This document shows positions 10,230 to 21,338 of a stretch of 64,000 nt of DNA, piece by piece. A program made the translations under genes and the position numbers. The notes under the pieces were generated by a model that worked only from the letters and a program-made list of their open reading frames with translations, had not been told where the DNA came from and made no database searches. The DNA comes from Porodaedalea pini (taxonomy: Eukaryota; Basidiomycota; Agaricomycetes; Hymenochaetales; Hymenochaetaceae). The stretch lies in assembly GCA_002794775.1 (NCBI GenBank), contig NBAY01000032.1, positions 62,001 to 126,000 of the forward strand, written 5' to 3'. Position 1 is the stretch's first letter, and each line of letters opens with the position of its first letter.

Positions 10230-12078
10230 TTTGTTATCGCCGTCGTCGCTGTCGTTGGAAAAGCGGTCTTCTATAAACCAAATAGGGGCATGACCGGGAA
10301 GTCATGATGAGCAGTACAAAAAGACAGACGCGCTTGCTGCAACAGTGCGAGCACTGCCAACAACGTGCTGATTGACGTGTATCCATATGAGGACCAAACA
10401 AACAAATATATACAGAAGCTCTGCCTCGTGTCATGCCACTCGTGTGGTACCACGTCTCTTTCGTCAACGCTTCAACAGTTCTCCTATCGTTTCACTCCAG
10501 TGCACTGGAATCGGTGATACGTATGGGGGAGCCTGAGCAAATTTCATACTTGCTACCGTGGACCATGGTAGAAACTGCATTCTGCTTATAACACGATCCT
10601 GTACAGCTGACCTCGAGTTTGCTGAAGTTTACTGCATAGCCTCGATCCCATTTTGATTGAGCACTTCATCACCTTCGAAGTCCGAGTCTCATATATTCTC
10701 TTCGTCTTTGTTGTTCATCGCAAGCACATTCTCATCAAAAGCGGTTCAGAAATAAAGAACTGTAGCAGGATAATTCATAGGTCCGGCTTCTCTCTTGTTA
10801 CACCATGTCCGCTACCCTCTTTTCAGAACCTTGTATCTTCGGATAACCCAGTGCAACAAAGCTTCCTCGTACTGGCTCGAGGCCTAACCCTATTAAAGAG
10901 AAGCGCATCTAGATTTATATCGATGAGATTTGACGCTCAATCAGCTTCCCGCTTTATGAATCTATACAGATACAGGGCACATTGGAAATACGGCATCACA
11001 GGTACAGTGACTAGACTCCCTAATGTCACCTAGAAGGAAAGTTCACCGCCTACTTGAACGCCTCTATGTAGATCACCTACAGACACCGTTCTTAGTTTAC
11101 TATTTTTATTATTAAATCTACCCTCCTCACTTAGGTACCCTTCAAGGATCTCAGGCTGTCCTAGAGACTTCTTTTTAATAGGCCTTGTGTTTTAGGATTC
11201 CTTCTGATATCCATGATATGGGATCGGAGGCGCCCTCGATTAGCACACCCTCCACTGCGAGTAACCTATCTGTCCTGGCCGAACGCTTGGTCGGTTTTAC
11301 GACGTCGCGGGAAGAATCATAAACGGGAGCGATCGGACTGCTTGGAAGCTGGGTTTGGGGCGCAATAACACAACTAATGATGCAGCCTCAAGAGATAAGT
11401 CCGACAAGCACAAATGCGACTGCAGATAATGTGCCTGGCGCCTCTCCTGACCTCTCAAAATGGGTTTACTGTAGAGCGCGGCTCCCTCGCTTTTAGTAGG
11501 TGGGCGCCTACATATGAAGTGGGTCTGGATAAGAATCACGTTTCCGAGCCATTCGCAGGCATTTTGGACCCAAGATAAACCATCTTATCATCATTTCTGC
11601 TGGCGTAAGGTATTGTCTTTCTCGGCTGGTCTTGCTGAGCTCATTAAAACGTCCTTTACTTTGACCTCGACGCAATCCTCTATGTAATGACTTCGTCTAC
11701 TATGAGTGCGGTTCAGCATGATTAAAGCTTTGGAAGTCTTCAATGGAACGCCTCCTTGGAGGCAGCACGATGTCCTTGAACTCTTCATACAATGAAGCCA
11801 ACCGACCCATCCAAATAGCTATACATGCTGTATAGCTGTGTCCAAACGCGCATCGAAGGTGTAATCCACAACGGTAAGTGACCAAGCACCGGAAAATGAT
11901 CTTTATTTTTAGCCGACCTATCTAAAGGGAACTAGAGCATCTCTTCCCGCAGATTCGATCACTTATAGGTGGCGTCCTTGAGGTTCTCTTTCTCTACTTA
12001 AAGCTTGCCTCCCGTCGTCCTTGAAGGGTCCTCATCATTCGCCCTAAGTGCAACTCCTCACGAAACGTTGTTCCTAAG
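10230..12078. other. Intergenic stretch with a short duplicated gene fragment
   Basis: No complete gene is supportable in this 1.8 kb. It contains the promoter of the membrane protein gene to its left and of the 12079-14440 gene to its right. Near 11385-11435 the plus strand encodes EIS-x-TSTNATADNVPG, closely matching the N-terminus of the downstream gene (EIISISTDATADNLPG); see findings. Confidence 0.5.
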
Positions 12079-14440
12079 ATGCCACTCTATGCCCATCACA
12101 CGGAGTCGGAGATCATATCGATAAGCACTGATGCAACTGCAGATAACCTGCCTGGCCCTGGCCGTACACTCGGCCAACTCTACGACTTCATAGGAGAAAT
12201 CATTGAGAAATCCCTTGCCCGCATCGCCTTGAGGATGGGCTGTGGACCTAGCAAAGCGATGAAAAGGATCCTGCATCACTATGGAAAGGTATCAAACCAG
12301 CCAACTGACAGCGCAAGGGTCGCGGTCTTGCGCAATAAGATGGAGAAAGATGTTAAGAGGTTGCTCAAATATTCCAGGTTCGTTCCTCAGGCTTCTTCAC
12401 ATAGCCTGCTTAAGCAAACATTTTTCATAGATCATATGTAGAGGCAAATCAATTACTGGCTCTGGACAGTATCATTGCCCTTGCCGTATATCATCCATCA
12501 ATTCGCGACCTTTTTCTCAAAGCAGACGCAGTAGCTGTTATACAACGCGCACACTTCTCTCATGCGCTCCTCAGCCCCTCCCGCAAAGCTCTCCTTTCGT
12601 TGGAAGACACAAAGGTAAACGCACTCGTGCACAATTTTGAGGAAAGGCACCCTTTCAGTTGCAGAAACGACAATGAAAAGTCACAGCTCTTATGGGACAC
12701 TAAAAGTTATTTGAAGTGCGATGATTCATTTCTCATTTGAGCTCTAACTTTTGCTGATATGAAACGATAGTGGCAACCCTGACTCGGTTTTTCTTTTTGT
12801 CCGACAATTCTTGCTCTCGCTCGGCAGGTTAGGGCCTAAACTTGCTACGAACTCATCTTATACTCTTGAGTTCCTAATGGCATTGGTCAATGTATCCTCA
12901 AATCTTGTTGAGTGGGAGACGCTTGATTGTCTAATTTCCGTGTATGTTCGCTGGGCCTTCGGTGTATGGCGGGAGAATGTTGGGTTCTCGTGGTATGAAT
13001 GCCCTGAGAGCATTACACCTGTAATCGAGTCACTGTTACGGTCAGTCCGAGAGGTGAATGACAATATACAGTTTGTTGATATTTTGTCATTTTTAGGCTT
13101 GTGGATAAACTACCCCAAACCAGAAAGTTGGATTTCTTACGCTGGTTCGCAGAAACGACTTACATCGACTACCACTATGAACCTTTCCATGCTTATCTGA
13201 CGTACTGCCTTCTGTGCGGCTTTGAGAAACGTGTGGCTAAACGGCGCAGGGGAAACGGGTCGCCCACATTTGATCTGATCGATCTGCAAAACATGTACCC
13301 TTCATACATTCTACAGCCCCTTCTCCATAGACTTACTTGTCCACCAGAGGAGTTGATTAGCAGGATACTTGCTGCTCGACTTGACCCGCTGGGCTCCAGA
13401 CCTCATTTTCTATTCTGGGAGGCAAGAGTCGTAGAGCCCGGTGAGCTGCGGTGTCTGTGCAAGGAATTGTCGCAGTTTGTTGACAGGTAATGGATCTGGA
13501 TCCTTTCGTCGACTTCCCTGAATCTAATTTTAAAAATGTCAGCGAAGATGATATGATCTGTGAAAGAGCTCTTCAAGCCTTCAAGATCTTGCTCTCGATT
13601 GACATTTATTGTCGAACCGAGGCTGTGTATGCATTATCTGCAATTCCTTTTGCTCAGAAGGGAGAGTACACCGAGTTACTTAAAGTCTCGAAGGAGCACT
13701 CTACACCTCAAACCACGGTGCCTGAAACTCAGCGGGGCATCATTCGCCACCGTGACAGCAATGGGTATCTACTACATATCTATGTAGATGTAAGCATTTT
13801 TTTCTCAGAAAATTCGAGCGCAGCTATCTCATCCTCACTAACAAATTGTTCTCAGGATTGGACGTCTAGAAGTGTCTGCTGCGAGGTGCGCAAAGGAACA
13901 AAACAAAATTTGCAGTTTGCTTCGGGCGACCTGCTGGAACTTCACATACCACGCGGCACAGCCTTCTCCGCTGCAGGCCATAACCCGCTTTATGCTGGTA
14001 CCACTAGGCGTGGAAAGCGAGCATACATTGCGCGTGCAAAGAACAGTGGGTTTCATGATGCTTATGTCGCAATCCCTGACGGCACAAACCCCGAAAATTT
14101 GCACGTGCGGTTTCGTGATGAGATGACTTGGGCCGAGAAGATTTTGACACCCCAGCATCTTACTGTGCTAGTTTTGCGCTACGAACCCGATGCATATGCT
14201 CAATGCGAACGCTTCGCTGACGATAGATCCGGTTTCGACGCGACTGGGCCCTACTCTTGGAAGTCGTGGCCTCGCGACGTGTGGAGTTCAGATGAAGAGA
14301 CGTCAGAAGCAGGAAATTTCGAAGAGAAGGACAAGGATGAGAGTAGCAGTTGCGCAAGCGAGGATATGCATTGGCGGGATCCTGATGCGACTGATGGATT
14401 CGAGACTGCTGATGAATGGGAGAGTGTCAACCTGTACTAA
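12079..14440 (+). CDS. Unrecognised six-exon protein of 691 residues
   Basis: I do not recognise the family. Six exons joined by 53-66-nt GT-AG introns stay in frame throughout: 12079-12377, 12431-12715, 12771-13040, 13097-13486, 13543-13789 and 13856-14440. The total is 692 codons including stop. Residues 1-100 include a basic stretch (KAMKRILHHYGK). The middle is Leu-rich and helical-looking (YHPSIRDLFLKADAVAVIQRA, LSLGRLGPKLATN), as in an all-helical repeat protein. The segment RGTAFSAAGHNPLYAGTT followed by RAYIARAK could be a small beta domain. The last 60 residues are strongly acidic and Ser-rich (SSDEETSEAGNFEEKDKDES). No signal peptide or membrane span is visible, so a cytoplasmic or nuclear protein is likely. 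The frame consistency of five introns is strong evidence that it is a real gene. Confidence 0.82.
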
Positions 14441-15189
14441 AGCACGTCTTACAAGACGTATATCATTTCTGTATCCTCTTGTGGCTGTGATCTCTGCCTG
14501 TGAATAGCGAAAGTGGTGACGGCACGAAAAGGACTCGAAGTTTCGCTTGAAACGCAGTCAACTGCTTGCCACCCGCTTGTCTCGTAGGTTTGGTTTCGGA
14601 GGACACGGAAGGCTGACACGATACGACGCGCTTCAAATGCGTGGATCTTTTGCTCGCTACTGGAATTCGACACCAGGCTCTCTTCACTTGAAATTTGAAA
14701 TTTGAAGAAACTCGTACTCCGCACTCATAGGACATCGAAGCACAATCAGAAACGAAAACGCAACATCGCTCAGCCTATTCCATTTTCCGGCTCTGTTCCT
14801 ACTCCGTCGTAGCTAACTTTGCTCGGAGCCGGGAGTATAACAAGCGTGTACGCACTTTGAACATTCTCGGAAATCGAACACATCGGGAAGATAAGCGTAG
14901 AGTTCATATCTCATGCTTTCGCTTTGGCCTTCCGACTTCGACGGCTCCGGCCTATAGTGAGCTCGCTCACTTATTCGCCGTGCCCATTCACAGCTTGGGC
15001 TTATCTATCCCGTTGGGAGCTCGGCACCGGGAATCCGGGATGCGATGAGAACCATGCGGTGTGCAGCTCGAAGCTGGGAGATCGAAGCCTGAGGCTGCGA
15101 GCTGGAAGCCAGTTTGTTTGCCTATTGGCTGGCACGGCCCGCAGTCTAACTTAAGGGCTTGATAGCTGGCAGATAGGTTGACGAAGGAT

Positions 15190-15880
15190 GCCGGGATACG
15201 AAGACCTCGGATATTGGAGTGAGAGTCGGGAGCGAGGATTGGGAAGGCGGACACGAGTGTAATTGGGCGAGACGACGTCAATACGGTGACAGTACTAGTT
15301 GCTTGTATGGGAATATTAATGACGGTGCATTAGGATAATGTCATTTCTCCGTAATCTCCATCGACGTGCTTCTCTCGAACTTTATTAGTTCAAGCTGCAT
15401 GGGCGTGGCCTATAGCCCATGATGATCGCCAAATCCGCTATTCATTGTTATTCCTTCAACCTTCAACAAATAGAGCACTGGCAGCGGCCTTTGAAACATC
15501 CGGAAGAAAGCGACCAATACCGATTTTTGTGTCTGTAAAGTAGACCGATACTAGGCCCAGGTGCCGACTTCGAAGAGAAGGGACACTGGAGTGAGAGTCA
15601 GCCTCAAGGTTTGGGAAGGTATCCGCGACAGTTGGAACGCGAGACAGAGATCAAGCGGTGTTACTCTTCGACTCGGATATGAATGTTAACGACGGTGTGT
15701 CAGGATCATGACATTTCTTTAATCTCCATCAACGTTCTTCTTCAGATTCGCATTCGGACAATTATCAGTTCCGATACTTCCTCCCTTTCTCCGCGCTTGG
15801 AACGTCTATGGCCACTAGCATGGCGTAACATGATCGCCAATTCCGCCTTTTGATGTTCTCCCGAGTCTTTCAACAAACAT
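15190..15880. repeat. Imperfect tandem duplication of about 0.3 kb
   Basis: Two adjacent segments share ordered blocks: tggagtgagagtc (about 15214 and 15589), gacggtg followed by aggat-atg-catttct (about 15314 and 15693), aatctccatc-acg, and further right atgatcgcca followed by cttcaaca. The copies are well diverged, with many substitutions and short indels, so the duplication is old. Neither copy is coding as far as I can see. Confidence 0.6.
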
Positions 15881-15884
15881 ATGT

Positions 15885-15921
15885 ACAAACAAACAAACAA
15901 ACAAACAAACAAACAAACAAA
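15885..15921. repeat. (CAAA)n microsatellite
   Basis: A perfect run of about nine tetranucleotide units, read directly from the sequence. The overlapping short open frame with repeated Lys-Gln-Thr-Asn is only a translation of the repeat. Confidence 0.95.
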
Positions 15922-18549
15922 TAGAGTTGTTCAAAACGAGAAACAAAGCCTGCAACCCTTTTGTACTTGTTACCCAGTAAAGCTCCGTTTCTTGACCTTT
16001 GGAAATTTACTCATCGAACAGAAGTTCCCGAAAATCAAAGTCGAAAAGGCACAACTACCGATCTTTGCATGCGTGTCTTACCCAGTAAGGCCGGGTTTCT
16101 TGATCTTCGGAATATATTGATTGCTGTAATAAGTTCGATGAGGGATGAGGGCCGCGGTTATTAGACGTATATCCAGAGGTGCTGACTACTCAGTTGTGTT
16201 GGACGTGTTCCGCGGGCGTCCATCAGTGAGCTGCGGCCTAGAGTACTAGTCCGAGCTCGAGTCCGGTCTTTATATACGAATATTGTAATAGGATTATACC
16301 AATATATTGGTGATTCTGAGCCGGATCTGCCAATAGCTTGGAACTGCTCTGGATTCGACGAGTAACGGGCGGGATACTGTATGTATGTTGTACATACCAT
16401 TACCATTACCAATGACCATAACTGTCGTCCTCTCTATTTCCCTGTCTTTTTTCTCGTCCTTTATTTCTTTTTCAAATTCATTTCCCCTCCCCGCTATCCG
16501 CAACATTTATCCGCAGTTCACGTTCGGATCTGTTGTCTCATCTCGCCGGGCCACATACAACGCACGAACGCATACAGGTATCCGCATTCGTATACCGCCC
16601 CTCACCCGCACCCGTACCCGCACCGCACCCGCAGCCACAGGCCCGCAGCGCAGCACAGCGTCCCGTAACAGACAAACAATACTGATTTACCAAGGAACAC
16701 TCTAGATTCAGCGCCGCCGCTATACAATGCCATGCAATGCCGTGAGCCGCGAGCCGAGAACGGAGAGCGGAGAGCGGAGAGAGCCAAAATTCCCAATCCG
16801 GTCGGCTCGCACGATGACCTCACCCGCCACGCATCAGCGCGCCGATGGTCCGAACTCCGATTTAGCTCCCACTCGTATTTCAGATATATGAATTGAATAA
16901 TGAGATGTAAATGAAAGATGGATTTTGGGTGGATATCGCGTCTAGATAAATTGGGCGCGGATGGGAGGTTGTTTGCTGTTTATATTGCTGTGTATTTCTG
17001 TGTGTTGAAAGTTGTTGAGACACCTTGAAGCGCTTGTTTGGTCGACTCGAAAGGAAAGAGAAAGAAAAAGATTGAAAAATTTCTGCGCCTACGTTACAAT
17101 CTTTCGCTACAGAACGGCTCCATGGATACTTTATGATGAGGCGTCGGTCCGTTCGGAATTGCCCTCGAAACGCAGATAGAGAGGGGCGGAGATGGGATTC
17201 GGATCGGGGGCTGTGGAGGTGGGGACGGACGCGCTGCGGGAATTATAGATTAGAATGCAGAGGCGGTGCTCGGTGAGGAATGAATCGCATGGAGTACACG
17301 CGGAGCATCTATCTCGCTGATCGACGTTGTCTGGCTGTGCGAGTGTCATCCTAGCTGAGTGGACGCTGACAGTACTAGTACGACTTGCCTTAATTTCTTG
17401 CAAATACGGATGTAGCCTTGATGCGCATAATTCGCGAGTGGTGTGCGTGGACCGGAGTCTGTAGTGAGCTGGCGAGTTTCCGAGTTTCCGACCAAGTAAG
17501 TAGCCGACTGGAACATGGCATAGATCCATTTGGAAAGATATGATGAGTCAATGCGTTTTTGCGGATGAGAGAAAAGAGACGTAAGCAGGGCGGGACGAAT
17601 GAGGAGGGGAGGAACATATGCAAGGTCCGATCGAGAGCGCGAAGTTTGACTCACGGCTTCCTACACCATTCGTTTTTTCTCTTTCTGTTTCGAACTCCGG
17701 GGGGAGCCACTGATTAGCTGGGCGATGACGTCGCGGCTTGTGCGGAATGCGGGGCAGTATGTTTTTGAGACAACGATAGCGCATGGGCGATCAAGATCGC
17801 GGGCTTATTTATCCGCGCGCTCTTGTTGGCTGGCTACACAGTGTGCCTGACTTGGGGGGAGGGCAGCGTAGCACTTGCACTTGCATTCGGGAGGAGGGAG
17901 GAGGAGTGGACGCGTGGAGAACGGCAGGCAGCGGTGGGAGAGATAAGGCGTGGACGGTGATTAGCTGGCAGGCGAGTGCTTTAGATGTGGGGAGACGCGC
18001 GGGGTAACATAATCGAAACAGCTATTCGATCTGGGGTCCGGGGAAAATAACATTCGCGATTTACATATCATTACGTACAGCTTCGGCTATCCCGGCTCTC
18101 TAATCTCCGGCTAACCGCATCCGTGACTTCGATTTCTTCGGCCAACTCCGCCCTGCATGTCCTCTTTCGGTATGTGATCCACCGCATCTGGACTTGCCTT
18201 CGGCAGTGGCAACTAGATTTAGCAACGGAGACGCGCTTCCTGTGACACGTTACGGCTTCCTGATTGAGAAGGGGGCATCTGCATTCAAGTAAGACCCCCG
18301 CATTACGCTCTTCCACTCCCCGCATCTCCCCCATCCTGAGCCTCGTCGTCGCCAACACTCTCCAGCTCCTCCTCGCCGTCCTTCTCAACTGCATTGACTT
18401 TCTTCTCGTTATTGGCGACATCGGTCTCCCCTTGCTCATTATCAGCGTTGGACATCTGCTCGTCAACATCAACGACGGAATACCCGCTTTTTTGGTGACG
18501 ACGTCCTCAGCATCGACGTCGACACGCTCGCCGCTGTCCGTCATCTCTA

Positions 18550-21338
18550 ATGGCATTTTTCTCACCCCCATCGGGCTCATTCAGTGCGATCTCGCAGCCG
18601 AAGATGCGACAAGAGGGTTTTCACCTCCCCTCGCCCTCGCCAAGCGCAGGCCACCCACCATCTCCGCCCCCGGGCCCGTTCGACCTCTTCCTCGCCCACT
18701 CGTCGCACCACGCGCACCAGGGCGCCAATAGCAACAATAATAACAACGGGAACGGGAATATGAACAATGGGAATGGCAACGGACTCCCTTCACTCGCGCT
18801 GCCGGACGCTTTCTCGCGTACGAGCGCGATGGATCTCACCGACGAGCTCGCGATGTCGCTTATGAACCCTGCAAGCCCGGCGACGTCTAACGAACGGTCC
18901 ACACATACCCCGCCCGCGCACCAAAATCAGAACCATGGAGAACAGACGCATATGCACAATATTTTTGACATCTCCGCACCGCACTCGTCGCACTTCGCTA
19001 GTTCGGGCGCAGGCGGGCACGCGTTCTCCCTCCCGCATACAACCCACCGCCCGGATCTTCCTCCTTTAAGCCAGCCAGCCTCGCTCGCAACATCGCATAT
19101 GCATGGACATTTTGACCACCATACCGGAAATTATCATCACAACCACAATGCACAGAACGGGTTTTTGGGCGGCCGTGATCCGTTCCCCGCGCACTTCAAC
19201 AGCACGATACCCCCGCTGTCATCCCACCATGACCCTCACCATCCACCGCTCTCACTGTCTGCATCTGGAGCGAACGACTTGACGGATCCATTTGGACCGT
19301 TTACCCCGACGTCCGCAAGCAGCATACCGGCGCGCGAAAGTGAGAGTCCGCAACCCCTTGGGGTTGGAAGGAGGCGAGCAGGCAGCCGCTCTACGGCGGG
19401 AGGAGGTCGGTCGAACTCAAGAAGCCGTTCGCGCGTAAGAACAGGGACCGCTAGTTCGCAATCGCAGACCCAAGGACAAGGGGGCGGCCCGACGCGTACG
19501 ACGAAGAGCACGAGTCGACGACGCGATTCCTTCACGCTTCCGCCCCACCTATCGCACTCGCATTCACACTCGCACTCGTTGGGCCACAACCAGACGCATC
19601 TAGGGCACCACCTGCACAGCTTGCCCTCCCCTCCTCTGGGTGGGAGCGGCAGCGCGCCTCGTCCTTCTTCGATCGTAATACCGGCACACGGCGGACCGGG
19701 CGGCGCGCTGAGTCCGCTAGGAAACATGGGCGGGCTCGGCAACGCTCTGAGTCCTCTGGGGCCTGGGCCCGGACACATGAACGGCAACGGGATCGGACAG
19801 GCGAGCGGGTGGTTCGGTGTCAACGAGTTCAAGGGCGTTAACGGCGTTAATATCAATGGGATCGGGAACGGAAACGGCCATGGAATGGGCGCGAACCCTG
19901 GAAGTGCGCCAGGTGGTGCGGAGTTTAGCCTCCCGACACCGGATAGTGTCGGCCATGGGCCATTCGGCACGTTTGGGACGAGGTGTGTGGTTTTTCCGCC
20001 TTTTTACCTCTTCGATTTGGGCGTTTGAGAGCGAGTCGAGAAGAAACGGAATTTGAATTGACGGATATACCTTTCTTCCTTGTTTTATTAGTGTTGGAAG
20101 CATGGGCATCTCACCGAAGGACACTGTTACGTCTGGAGCTGGGAAGGACGGCCAGAATGGACATACCCCGCAGTTAGATCCTGCGTCGAAGCAGTGAGTT
20201 TTTGTTTACGACTTTTGCGTCGGTTGAGGCGAGAATGTGACTGATAGGTTGGCTTTGTCTTTTGTGTATTATCGGAACAGAGCCGCGATTGTGAACGAGA
20301 AAAGACGGCGAAGGCGCGAGTCCCACAATGCTGTGGAGCGGCGCCGTCGGGACAATATTAATGAGAAGATAAGCGAACTTGCGACGCTCATTCCTGAGGT
20401 TATGCTCGACCCGAGTGCTGTGCCGTCCTCGTCTACCGGTCAGCAATCCTTCTTTCTATTAATGTGATTATTCTCTAATTCTTATCATGTATGTTGTAAA
20501 TACAGGTATGAGCGATGATAAGAAAGACAAGGACGGAGATGCGGACGGGGACGCGGATATCACAGACGAGAAACCTTCATCCGCGTCCGCAAAGGCCAAG
20601 GCTGCGAAAGCTGAGAAGGCCGAGAAGGAGGGTGCTGCCGCGGTGAAGGCGAACAAGGGTATGATCCTGCGGAAGAGCGTCGAGTACATCCGCTACCTGC
20701 AACAACTCGTCGGCGCACAGGCTGCTCGCAACCGTGCGCTCGAGGCACGGCTCGCACAAGCGGGACTCGCACCGTCTTCTCCACTGTCTGCAACGCATCC
20801 CCAGCCTGACGATCTGAATGGGATGTTCGGTGCGGAGGGCCTGCATGCGTTCGATGACCGTATGGAACTTGGCATGGGCCTTACGAACGGTATGGGCTTC
20901 GCTGCACAGTTCGGTGGCCTGGAGCCGATGGCAGAAATGGACATGGAGATGGACATGGAGATCGAGGGCGGAGGGAACGCTTTTTCGCGTGTAGTGAACG
21001 GAAAACACAGCGGTGACTCAGGGGCGAGCCCGAGCGACGTGGGCGATGACCGGGAGGGGGACGAGCATGAGCACGATCACGAGCAGGGCTCACCTGCCTC
21101 GACGTCGGATGTATCTTCCACTCAGGACCGCCGCGATGCTTCGTCGGACCGCTCGGAGGAGCACAGCGCTGGGGCCGGCAGCGAAAGAGAGGAAAGAGGC
21201 CGGAGAGGGAGAGACGGGAAGGTGCCCATGCCTGTGCCGAAGAGCCCGACTGTGAACTCGAGCTTGACGGGGCGGGGCGCGAGGAGGCGTTCGAAACTTG
21301 TTGCGGTGAAGGAGGAGGGCACGGGGATGGAGGTATAG
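18550..21338 (+). CDS. bHLH transcription factor with long N-terminal low-complexity region
   Basis: A DNA-binding regulator expected in the nucleus. Four exons keep one frame of 842 codons: 18550-19982, 20092-20193, 20281-20438 and 20506-21338. Residues 1-500 are rich in Pro, Ser, His, Asn and Gly, with poly-Asn and His-Ser runs typical of activation regions. The basic region reads RRRRRESHNAVERRRRDNINEKI. It shows the His, Glu and Arg positions of class B bHLH proteins, which bind CACGTG-type E-boxes, a known property of that class. Helix 1 (ISELATLIPE) is followed by an unusually long, Asp/Lys/Ala-rich loop of about 70 residues. Helix 2 then reads KGMILRKSVEYIRYLQQL and runs into a heptad-like extension. 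The last intron falls within the loop. The tail is acidic and Ser-rich with basic runs. The target genes are not deducible here. Confidence 0.92.

Larger units (their letters stand above)
14441..18549. other. Gene-poor stretch with simple repeats and a diverged duplication
   Basis: Four kilobases without a supportable coding region. It contains an imperfect direct duplication (about 15190-15475 and 15575-15880) and a (CAAA)n microsatellite at about 15885-15921. A C-rich cccgcacc-type repeat lies near 16590-16640, and an AG-rich gagcggaga run near 16755-16780. The right end should be the promoter and 5' UTR of the bHLH gene. The open frames here are short and compositionally biased. Confidence 0.5.

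Noticed and set aside
15881..16120. Small ORF beginning with Lys-Gln-Thr-Asn repeats
   Set aside because: It is only the translation of a (CAAA)n microsatellite.
19983..20028. C-terminal extension of the first bHLH exon (CVVFPPFYLFDLGV)
   Set aside because: This is intron read-through. Splicing at AG|GTGTGT joins in frame to the exon at 20092 and on to the bHLH domain.
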